NCBI GenBank assembly: GCA_002995625.1
Contig: PVBP01000001.1
Location: forward strand, 35,749 to 99,748
Source of the DNA: Lysobacteraceae bacterium
GTDB taxonomy: Bacteria > Pseudomonadota > Gammaproteobacteria > Xanthomonadales > Ahniellaceae
DNA: 64,000 nucleotides
Reading direction: 5' to 3'
The position numbers were made by a program, and so were the translations under genes. The notes under the pieces were generated by a model. It had not been told where the DNA came from and searched no databases. It saw nothing but the letters and a program-made list of their open reading frames with translations. This document shows positions 39,083 to 46,701 of this stretch, one piece after another; the first letter of the stretch is position 1, and every line of letters begins with the position of its first letter.

Positions 39083-39476
39083 CGACGGGCAGGCGGTGCT
39101 CCGCCGGAGCGCCGCCGCTTCCCTCGCGGCGCTCGTGACCGCGGGCGGCACGCTGGTCTGCTGCGTGCTGCCGGCGGTGATGGTCGCGCTCGGGGCCGGC
39201 GCGGCGCTGGCCGGCCTGGTCAGCGCCGTCCCGCAGCTGATCTGGCTGTCGGCCAACAAGGCGCTGGTGTTCGGCGCCGCGACCCTGGCGCTGGCGGTCT
39301 CCGGAGTGCTGCTGCATCGGGCGCGGCATGCGCCGTGCCCGGCCGATCCGGCGCTCGCACGCGCCTGCGCCCGCCTGCGCGCGCTGTCGCACTGGACCTG
39401 GGGCGGCGCGGTGGTCATGACCTCGCTCGGCGCCCTGGTCGCGTTCGGCCTGCCGTGGTGGATGGCGCGCGGCTGA
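39069..39476 (+). CDS. MerT-like membrane metal transporter
   Basis: This 135-residue protein uses a GTG that overlaps the MerP-like gene by 14 bases. Three spans are visible. The first contains the vicinal pair C31-C32 followed by V-L-P; the loop between spans two and three has C90 and C100. This is the MerT layout (Cys pair in span one, two Cys in the cytoplasmic loop). A later GTG near 39093 is an alternative start. With the MerP-like protein it should move a soft metal ion inward. No MerR or reductase gene is present. Confidence 0.72.
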   Translation: MPRADDGQAVLRRSAAASLAALVTAGGTLVCCVLPAVMVALGAGAALAGLVSAVPQLIWLSANKALVFGAATLALAVSGVLLHRARHAPCPADPALARACARLRALSHWTWGGAVVMTSLGALVAFGLPWWMARG

Positions 39477-39627
39477 GCCGGACGGATCCGGGCCGTCCGA
39501 TCCATCTTCGACTGCCGCGGCCATCGATCGCGCGGCGCCGACCGCGCCGCCGTCGTGACGCGTGCACTCCCCCGGATGCCCGCGCCTCGGCGATACTGCG
39601 GGCTCTCCCATGTCCCCGGAGCCCGCG

Positions 39628-41367
39628 ATGATCCGATCCTGGTGCCGCCCGCTGCTGATCCTGGCGGCGATCGCCTGCACCGCTTTTGGCGAGGCGGCGG
39701 TCGGCACTGCGCGTATCGACCCGGCCCGTTTCGTCGCCGATTCGGAGGCCACCGCGGCAGGCTCGTTCCGGGTCGACGGGATTCGCGCGGCCGGCGGCGA
39801 GCCCATCGCGTTCGAACTCGAGCCGTTCGAGGTCTGGACCCCCGACGTTCGCCTGGTCGTGGTCGAAGCGGATGGACGGGAGCGGCCGCTCGAGCGACCG
39901 CGCGACCGGCATTTCCGGGGCACGATCGCAGGCCAGCCCGCGGCACGCGTGTTCGTCGGCATCGATCCCGACGGCGAGGTCTTCGGGCTCGTCGACCGGC
40001 TGCTCGGGCTCGAGCGGATCGTCGCGCGCCGTGATGGCTCGGGCCGGGTCACCGAACTCTCGCTCGAGCGCATCGACCGCGCCGCCCTCGCCGCTGCGCG
40101 CCCGTTCGACTGCCAGCAGTCGCGGCTCGACCCGGTGCCCGACGAGGCGCTCGCCGGCGGCGCGAACGACACGACCGACGGTCGCGACTCGTCGCCCCTC
40201 TCGGAGCCGCTCCCCGCTGGCATCAACTGGCGCGCGCGGGTCGCGATCGACACCGATCACGAGTTCTTCCAGCGCTTCGCCAGCGCCCAGGCCGCCACGA
40301 CCTACGTCGGCAACCTGATCGGCTACGCCTCGGGCATCTACGTCGCCCAGCTCGACACCCAGCTCCAGGTCAGCTACCTGCGCCTGTGGAACACCGCGGC
40401 CGACCCCTGGGTCCAGACCTCGTCGATCTGCGCGCTGTACGAGTTCGGCAAGCACTGGAACGACAACATGGCCGGCGAGAGCCGGACGATCGCGCACATG
40501 CTGAGCGGCAAGTCCTCCGGCGGCGGCGTCGCGTGGCTGGGGGTCCTATGCAGCGGTGCATTCAACACCAACGCCACCAGCGCCAACTGCGCCGCGCCGA
40601 TCACCGGCACGTCGAACTTCGGCGGCGCCTACGGCTTCACCGGCGAGATCTCCGGCAGCTTCAACGCCTCCAATCCGACCGCGGTCTGGGACATCGTCGC
40701 GACCGCCCACGAGATCGGTCACAACTTCAACTCGCCGCACACGCACTGCTACGGAGGCCTGAACGGCAACAGCGCGCCGGTCGACCAGTGTTTCGGCACC
40801 GAGTCCGGAACCGGCTGCTTCAGCGGCACGCCCACCCTCCCGGGTCCGCAGGGCCAGGGCAGCGGCACGATCATGAGCTACTGCCACCTGCGGCCCGGTG
40901 GCTTCTCGAACATCTCGCTGACGCTCGGGCAGGGTCACGGGTTCGGGGTCGCGCCCGGGCGCGTCCCGACGCGGATGCGCGAGCACGTTCAGGCGCAGGC
41001 CGGCAGCAATCCGGCCTGCCTCGCGACCGGAACGCCGGCGCCACCCGCGGCGCCGTCGACGACCGCAGGCACGGCGATCGGCAATGCCACGTTCACCGCC
41101 AACTGGACGCGGCCCGCGGGCTCGACCGGCTTCCTGCTCGACGTCTCGACCCAGTCGAACTTCGCGAGCTTCGTGCCGGGCTTCCAGGGGCTCGCGGTCG
41201 GCGCGGTCCAGAGCCATGCGGTGACCGGCCTCGCGCAGGGCACGACCTATTTCTATCGCGTTCGCGCGACCAATGCCGGTGGCACCAGCGCGAACTCGAA
41301 CGTGACCCAGGTGACGACGACCGGCGGCCAGCCCGACCTGATCTTCGCCAACGGCTTCGATCCCTGA
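39628..41367 (+). CDS. Secreted metzincin protease with fibronectin III domain and IFxxGF-type tail
   Basis: This 579-residue precursor has a signal peptide to about residue 24 and a propeptide-like N-terminal domain. The M12-like catalytic domain has zinc site H361-E362-x-x-H365-x5-H371 and Met-turn M416 in IMSYC. A fibronectin type III-like domain follows (about 463-560), then the tail LIFANGFDP. Several Cys around the active site suggest disulfides. It is probably exported to the surface or medium. The tail is shared with two other secreted proteins here. An earlier Met at 39610 is possible, but 39628 gives a better signal peptide. Confidence 0.88.
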   Translation: MIRSWCRPLLILAAIACTAFGEAAVGTARIDPARFVADSEATAAGSFRVDGIRAAGGEPIAFELEPFEVWTPDVRLVVVEADGRERPLERPRDRHFRGTIAGQPAARVFVGIDPDGEVFGLVDRLLGLERIVARRDGSGRVTELSLERIDRAALAAARPFDCQQSRLDPVPDEALAGGANDTTDGRDSSPLSEPLPAGINWRARVAIDTDHEFFQRFASAQAATTYVGNLIGYASGIYVAQLDTQLQVSYLRLWNTAADPWVQTSSICALYEFGKHWNDNMAGESRTIAHMLSGKSSGGGVAWLGVLCSGAFNTNATSANCAAPITGTSNFGGAYGFTGEISGSFNASNPTAVWDIVATAHEIGHNFNSPHTHCYGGLNGNSAPVDQCFGTESGTGCFSGTPTLPGPQGQGSGTIMSYCHLRPGGFSNISLTLGQGHGFGVAPGRVPTRMREHVQAQAGSNPACLATGTPAPPAAPSTTAGTAIGNATFTANWTRPAGSTGFLLDVSTQSNFASFVPGFQGLAVGAVQSHAVTGLAQGTTYFYRVRATNAGGTSANSNVTQVTTTGGQPDLIFANGFDP

Positions 41368-41482
41368 GATCGCGGCCGCCGGCGCCAGACGGGCCGGGCG
41401 CTGCCGTTCGTCGCGCGGTCAGGCGGCGCGGATCCGGCGCCGATATCCTCGCGGCCTCCCGTTGCCTGGATCGGAGCCCTCG

Positions 41483-41959
41483 ATGCGTCGCCTGCTGCTG
41501 CCCGTGCTGCTCGCCCTCCCCGCCCTGCCGGCCGTCGCCTGCGAACTGAAGCTCGAGGACGCATGGATCCGCCCGGCGCCGCCGACCGCCAAGGTGGTCG
41601 CCGGCTTCGGCCGCATCGTCAATCCGGGCACGGTCGATGCCGAGCTGGCCTCGCTCGCGAGCCCGGCCTTCGGCCGCGTCGAACTGCACGAGATGAAGAC
41701 CGTCGACGGCGTGATGCAGATGCGCCGGATCGACAGGGTCAAGCTCGGCCCGGGCGAGTCGATCGAGCTCGCGCCCGGCGGCAACCACTTCATGCTCTTC
41801 GACCCGGTCGCGCCGCTCGCCGAAGGGGACACCGTGGAACTCACGATGACGCTGGCCTGCGACACCGAGATCACGGCCTCGCTGCCGGTCGCGAAGGGCC
41901 CGATGGCCGGCCCCGCCGGCACGCATGGCGGTGACGCGCCGCACCGCCACCACCTCTGA
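41483..41959 (+). CDS. PCu(A)C-type periplasmic copper chaperone
   Basis: The 158-residue precursor has a signal peptide ending PAVA near residue 19. The copper site fits the family rule: H69-x10-M80-x21-H102-x-M104. The fold is a cupredoxin-like barrel with the usual GESIELAPGGNHFML text. A His-rich end (HGGDAPHRHHL) may bind extra copper. Such proteins deliver Cu(I) to the CuA site of cytochrome oxidase, often with ScoI. No Sco gene is adjacent. It lies between protease and DUF5916 genes, so the context gives no operon. Confidence 0.93.
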   Translation: MRRLLLPVLLALPALPAVACELKLEDAWIRPAPPTAKVVAGFGRIVNPGTVDAELASLASPAFGRVELHEMKTVDGVMQMRRIDRVKLGPGESIELAPGGNHFMLFDPVAPLAEGDTVELTMTLACDTEITASLPVAKGPMAGPAGTHGGDAPHRHHL

Positions 41960-42139
41960 CCGATCCGTTGACCCCGCGCGGCCCTCGACGCTGGGCCGCG
42001 ATCGGCCGCGCGTCGCCGGCCGCGCGGCCCGGCGGCCGCCGATCCGACGACGCGGCGGGGCGACGAATGGCACATGGCCATCCGACGGCCGGCCGCTAGC
42101 GTGGCGCGCTTTCGATCGTGCCGAGCACCCATCGACGTG

Positions 42140-44449
42140 CCTCGTCGTTCCTCCATCGGCCGCAGGCAGCCGCCGCGTCTCGCCTTGGCAGCGGCTCTCG
42201 CGATCCTCGGACCGTTTGCCGCGGCGGCGACCAAGCCCGACGCGGCGAATGAGGACCCCGGCGAGGACGAGGCGGTCCCGGTCCTGACCATCGACGGCCG
42301 GCTCGACGAGCCGGCCTGGTCGCAGGCGCGCGTGTTCCGCGACTTCGTCGTCACCGAACCCTTCACCCTCGCCGCGCCGACCCTGCCGACCGAGGCGCGG
42401 CTGCTGTCGACGCCCGACGGCATCGCGATCGGCTTCGACCTCACGCACCCGCCCGACGTGCCACGCGTGGTCGAGCGCACCGCGCGCGACGCCGACCAGG
42501 TCGGCGACCGCGTCAACGTCTACATCGACTTCGACGCCGACGCGCAGGTCGCCTACAACTTCACGGTCGGCCTGTCGGGCTCGGTGCAGGACGCCACCTG
42601 GACCAACGAGGTCGCCTACTCGGCCGACTGGGACGGCGACTGGCGGCACGCGGTCCACGTCGAGGACGACCGCTGGTCGGTCGAGATCCTGATCCCGTGG
42701 ACGGTCGCGTCGATGCGCGGCTCGGCTGCCGACACGCGCACGATCGCGGTGCTCTTCGACCGCTACCTCGCCGCCAACCGCGAGCGCAGCGCGTCGGCGC
42801 CGGTGAGCTTCCGGCGCCCGCGCTACGTCTCGGAGTTCACGCGGATCGAGATTCCGCAGTACTCGGGCGCGGTGTTCGAGATCTATCCGTACGCGACCGC
42901 GACCCGCGACCTGGCCGGCCGTCGCGGCGATGGCAAGGCGGGCGTCGACCTGTTCTGGAAACCCTCGGGGGACTTCCAGCTCACCGCCGCGCTGAATCCG
43001 GACTTCGGCCAGGTCGAGGCCGACGAGCTGGTCGTCAACTTCGAGGCGATCGAGGCCTTCCAGTCCGACAAGCGGCCCTTCTTCACCGAGAACCAGGGCA
43101 TCTTCGACCTGCGTACGCCCGACTCGGGGCTCCTGATCTACACCCGCCGCATCGGCGGGCCGCGCGACGACGACCCGGCCCGCGCGGCCGACATCGACGC
43201 CGCGCTCAAGCTCAACGGCGCGTGGCGCGGGATCGCGTGGGGCACGCTGGCCGCGATCGAGTCGGACCACGCCGACGACATCGGCTCCGCGTTCTTCGCG
43301 CAGCGCCTGGTGCGGCCGGGCGACACGTGGACCCTCGGCTACCTCGGCACCGTCGTCGATCGCCCGTTCCTCGACCGTCGCGCGACCGTGCACGCGCTCG
43401 ACGCGACCTGGCGTCCCGATCCGACCGTGCTGGTCTCGGGACAGGTCATCGACTCGCGGGTCGATCGCGCGGGCGCCGCGCGCACCGGCACCGGCGCGTG
43501 GATCCGCCTGTTCCTGACGCCGTCGCCCACGTGGCAGCACGAACTCGAGCTGACCCGCTTCACCCGCGGACTCGACTTCAACGACATGGGCTTCCTGCGG
43601 CGGGCGGACCTCGAGGAACTCGAGTGGACCACGACCTACCTCCGCACCGACCACGCCGACGACGATCCGGTCCGGTCCAGCAGCTGGCGCGTCGAGCCGC
43701 AGATCCGGCGCAACACCGCCGGAGACCTGCTGCCGCCGATGGTCTTCATCGACCGCGGCCGCAGCTTCCGCAACGGCGCCAGTCTCTCGTGGTCGGCGCG
43801 GGTCCAGGGCGCCGGGATCGACGACCTCGTGACCCGCGGCCACGGCAACGTGCGGCTGCCGCCGCGCCACCAGCTCTACGCCGAGTTCGACTCGCCACGC
43901 ATCGGCGCCTTCGAGTACGAGGTCTCGGGCCGGGCCTTCCAGGAGGGCCTCGACGAGTGGGGACTGGCGGCCGGCGTCGAGGCGCGATGGATCGCGTCGG
44001 AACGGCTGAGCGTCAATGCCGAGCTGGTCGCGCTCGACAGTCCCGACTGGCTGATCTGGCGACGCGGCCCGGTGCTCGGGCAGTTCGCGCGCAGCCAGGT
44101 CAGCAAGGCGCTCGGGATCGACTGGTTCCCGGCGGCCGACCACGAGTTCCGCGCGAAGCTGGAGTGGGTCGGACTGCGCGCGCGCAATCCGCGCGCCTGG
44201 CGCGCCGCGGCGAATGCGAACCTCGTGCCGAGCGACGATCCGGTCGATCCGTTCGCGCTGAACACGATCGGCATCCAGTTGCGCTACCGCTGGACCTTCG
44301 CGCCGCAATCCGACCTCTTCGTCGTCTATGGCCGCGGCGGAGAGCGCTTCGATCTCGGACGCCCGGACGGCCTCGGCGACCTGTTCCTCGACGCGCTCGA
44401 GCTGCGCGACGTCGACCAGTTCCTGGTCAAGGTGCGCTGGCGGATCTGA
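42140..44449 (+). CDS. DUF5916-family exported protein with CBM9-like N-terminus
   Basis: The product is about 769 residues from the GTG at 42140, which places an Arg-rich signal peptide (to about residue 31) at the start. An ATG at 42074 would add 22 residues and spoil it, but cannot be excluded. Residues about 50-240 resemble a carbohydrate-binding family 9 domain (LTIDGRLDEPAW). The rest is beta-rich with aromatic strands and KRPFFTENQGIF, typical of DUF5916, and looks like an outer-membrane barrel, though it ends in WRI rather than Phe. Function is unknown; possibly binding or uptake of polymers at the outer membrane. Confidence 0.82.
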   Translation, partial: PRRSSIGRRQPPRLALAAALAILGPFAAAATKPDAANEDPGEDEAVPVLTIDGRLDEPAWSQARVFRDFVVTEPFTLAAPTLPTEARLLSTPDGIAIGFDLTHPPDVPRVVERTARDADQVGDRVNVYIDFDADAQVAYNFTVGLSGSVQDATWTNEVAYSADWDGDWRHAVHVEDDRWSVEILIPWTVASMRGSAADTRTIAVLFDRYLAANRERSASAPVSFRRPRYVSEFTRIEIPQYSGAVFEIYPYATATRDLAGRRGDGKAGVDLFWKPSGDFQLTAALNPDFGQVEADELVVNFEAIEAFQSDKRPFFTENQGIFDLRTPDSGLLIYTRRIGGPRDDDPARAADIDAALKLNGAWRGIAWGTLAAIESDHADDIGSAFFAQRLVRPGDTWTLGYLGTVVDRPFLDRRATVHALDATWRPDPTVLVSGQVIDSRVDRAGAARTGTGAWIRLFLTPSPTWQHELELTRFTRGLDFNDMGFLRRADLEELEWTTTYLRTDHADDDPVRSSSWRVEPQIRRNTAGDLLPPMVFIDRGRSFRNGASLSWSARVQGAGIDDLVTRGHGNVRLPPRHQLYAEFDSPRIGAFEYEVSGRAFQEGLDEWGLAAGVEARWIASERLSVNAELVALDSPDWLIWRRGPVLGQFARSQVSKALGIDWFPAADHEFRAKLEWVGLRARNPRAWRAAANANLVPSDDPVDPFALNTIGIQLRYRWTFAPQSDLFVVYGRGGERFDLGRPDGLGDLFLDALELRDVDQFLVKVRWRI

Positions 44450-44528
44450 CGACGGCGCCGCGGCCGCTCCGCGGACGCGTCCGAGCGACGTATGCTTGCG
44501 CGGTCGATCCCGAGCCATCGGAGCCCCC

Positions 44529-45728
44529 ATGCGCCTCGCCGTCGCGACGGTCCTCGCGCTCTCCGCCAGCCTCGCGCATGCGGCGCCGGCCTGGCACCTC
44601 GACCGCACGCGCGGCACCGACGCGCTGCAGGCGGGTCACCCGGCGGCCGTCGCGGCGGCCGCGGTGACTCTCGATTGGCAGGTCATCCGCGCCGACGCCG
44701 AGCGGCTCGACCTGACCCTGCCCGATGGCTCCATCGTGGCGGCCGACCGCATCGCCGGCGAGCGTCGCGGGCCCGACGACTGGACGTGGATCGGCACGGT
44801 CGACGGCGACCGCGACCAGCAGGTCGTGCTGAGCCGCGTCGGCGATCACGCGGCCGGCTACCTGAGCCTTGCGTCCGGCATCCATGAGCTGACGCCGACG
44901 GCCGGCGGCCCGGTGCTGATGACCCTCGACACCGATCGCTTTCCGTCCTGCGGCGGCGCGCTGGTGCCGCCCGGCGGCGCGGCCGATGCCGACGCGACCA
45001 GGGCCCCGCCGTCGCTCGACAAGACCGCAAGCCACCTGATGGACGTGCTGGTCGTGTTCTCGCCGGGCTCGCTGGCGCAGCTCGGCGGCCAGCCGCAGGC
45101 GATCGCGTTCGCGCAGAACGCGGTGGACTCGTCGAACCAGGCGTTCGCGAACAGCCTGATGAAGGCGCGCCTGCGCCTCGCCGGCGTCCGCTTCACGTCG
45201 CGCGCCGACTCGGGCAACTCGTCGACCGACCTCTCGTGGCTGCGCAACGACCCCGAGGTCGCGGCCTGGCGCAACGAGGTCGGCGCCGACATGGTCGGGA
45301 TGATCGCCGAGTTCGGCAATGCCTGCGGCCAGGGTTACCTGATGGGCAGCCCGCCGGGCCCGGGCTTCGCGCCGAACGCGTTCCAGGTCACCGCCCGCAC
45401 CTGCGCGATCGGCAATCTCAGCTACGCCCACGAGCACGGCCACAACATGGGCTTCCAGCACAACCCCGAGAACGGCTCCGGACCGGCGTTCCCGTACGCC
45501 TTCGGTCACTGGGTCAACGGCAACTTCCGGACCGTGATGAGCTACTCGAACCCGTGCACCAGCGGCTGTCCGCGCCGTCCGTACTTCTCGAACCCGAACG
45601 TCAGCTTCAACGGCGCGCCGACCGGCGTCGCCGATCAGCGCGACAACGCGCGTGCCGGCAACGACACCGCGCCGATCGTCGCCGCGTTTCGCGTGCAGCC
45701 CCTGATCTTCGCCGACGGCTTCGAGTAG
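44529..45728 (+). CDS. Secreted metzincin-type metalloprotease with IFADGFE tail
   Basis: The 399-residue precursor has a signal peptide ending AHAA near residue 19, a propeptide-like domain to about residue 160, and a catalytic domain with H301-E302-x-G-H305-N-M-G-x-x-H311 and Met-turn M337 in VMSYSNPC. These are the metzincin hallmarks. It lacks the fibronectin domain of the other metzincin at 39628, yet ends in the same kind of tail (IFADGFE). It is presumably exported and processed. A DUF5916 gene lies directly upstream on the same strand. Confidence 0.88.
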   Translation: MRLAVATVLALSASLAHAAPAWHLDRTRGTDALQAGHPAAVAAAAVTLDWQVIRADAERLDLTLPDGSIVAADRIAGERRGPDDWTWIGTVDGDRDQQVVLSRVGDHAAGYLSLASGIHELTPTAGGPVLMTLDTDRFPSCGGALVPPGGAADADATRAPPSLDKTASHLMDVLVVFSPGSLAQLGGQPQAIAFAQNAVDSSNQAFANSLMKARLRLAGVRFTSRADSGNSSTDLSWLRNDPEVAAWRNEVGADMVGMIAEFGNACGQGYLMGSPPGPGFAPNAFQVTARTCAIGNLSYAHEHGHNMGFQHNPENGSGPAFPYAFGHWVNGNFRTVMSYSNPCTSGCPRRPYFSNPNVSFNGAPTGVADQRDNARAGNDTAPIVAAFRVQPLIFADGFE

Positions 45729-45735
45729 GCGCGGC

Positions 45736-46701
45736 CTAGCGGGCGGCCGATCGCCGCCGTTCGCGCGCGAGCCGCGCGAGGCGCCGCCGGATGCCCTCGG
45801 CGTCGGCGCCATGGGCCTCGGGATCGGCATAGACGCGATCGAGCGCGACCAAGAGGCGCGCGAGGCTCGCGATGTCCTGGCGATGGTGCGCCAGCGCCTT
45901 GGCGAGACCACCCGCGTCGCGCGCCTGCAGCCAGCGGCGCCACGCCTCGGGGACCAGCGCGCTCGGCAGGTCGTCGTCGCGTTGGATCCGCAGCAGCCGC
46001 GCCTCGGAGGTCGCGAGCCGGCAGTCGTCCCAGCGCGTCGCGAAGGCCGCGCGCAGCGGATGCAGCAGGTCCCAGTGCGGGCGACCGGTGTAGAGGTCCT
46101 GCCGCCGGCACATCCGCTGCCGGGCCGCGAGCAGCGGCACGTCGAAGGCGCGCCCGTTGAAGCTGACCCAGGTCGGCGCATCGGGCAGCTCGGCCGCGAC
46201 GCGGTCGAACATCGCGGCCTCGGCCGCCAGCCGGGTCAGGAGGTACTGGACGATCGTCAGCGCGCCATCCACGACCCGACCGACGCCGAGCAGGAACACG
46301 AGCGTGCCGGTGCCGCCGGACAGGCCCGAGGTCTCGGTGTCGACGAAGACCAGCTCGCCCGGCGCCTCGGCGTCGTCGCGCACCCAGTCCGGCCGCCGTT
46401 CCGGCATCCGTTCGCAGAAGCTCTCCCGGGTCTCGATGCGGCGCACGCCGTCGGCGACGTCCTCGCCGGGCAGGCTCGCGAGCGCCACCTGCGCGCGCCG
46501 CGCGCGGACGGCGAGCGCCTGGCGCAGCGCCGAGACGTCGAGGTCGTCGCTCGGGGCAGCCATCGAGCCTGCCGCGGCCAACCGGTCGGCTTGCGCTGCG
46601 GCCTCCGGTCCGGCGTCGGCTTGCGGCGTCGGCGCCGGCGGCGCCATCACGCGCGCGATCCGCGCGCGCAGCGCCGCGAGGTCCGCCGGCCGCGCCGTCA
46701 T
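45736..46701 (-). CDS. mrfB: MrfB/YprB-like DEDDh 3'-5' exonuclease
   Basis: The protein is 321 residues. The exonuclease core shows motif I D121-T-E123, motif II N182...D187 (SFNGRAFD) and motif III H272-x3-D276, the DEDDh set. The first 100 residues are Ala/Arg-rich and variable. Its ATG overlaps the stop of the helicase gene as ATGA, so the two are translated together. In Bacillus subtilis the MrfA helicase and MrfB exonuclease excise mitomycin C and similar DNA adducts independently of UvrABC. The same pair is inferred here. It lacks the TPR region present in some homologues. Confidence 0.85.
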   Translation of the reverse strand: MTARPADLAALRARIARVMAPPAPTPQADAGPEAAAQADRLAAAGSMAAPSDDLDVSALRQALAVRARRAQVALASLPGEDVADGVRRIETRESFCERMPERRPDWVRDDAEAPGELVFVDTETSGLSGGTGTLVFLLGVGRVVDGALTIVQYLLTRLAAEAAMFDRVAAELPDAPTWVSFNGRAFDVPLLAARQRMCRRQDLYTGRPHWDLLHPLRAAFATRWDDCRLATSEARLLRIQRDDDLPSALVPEAWRRWLQARDAGGLAKALAHHRQDIASLARLLVALDRVYADPEAHGADAEGIRRRLARLARERRRSAAR

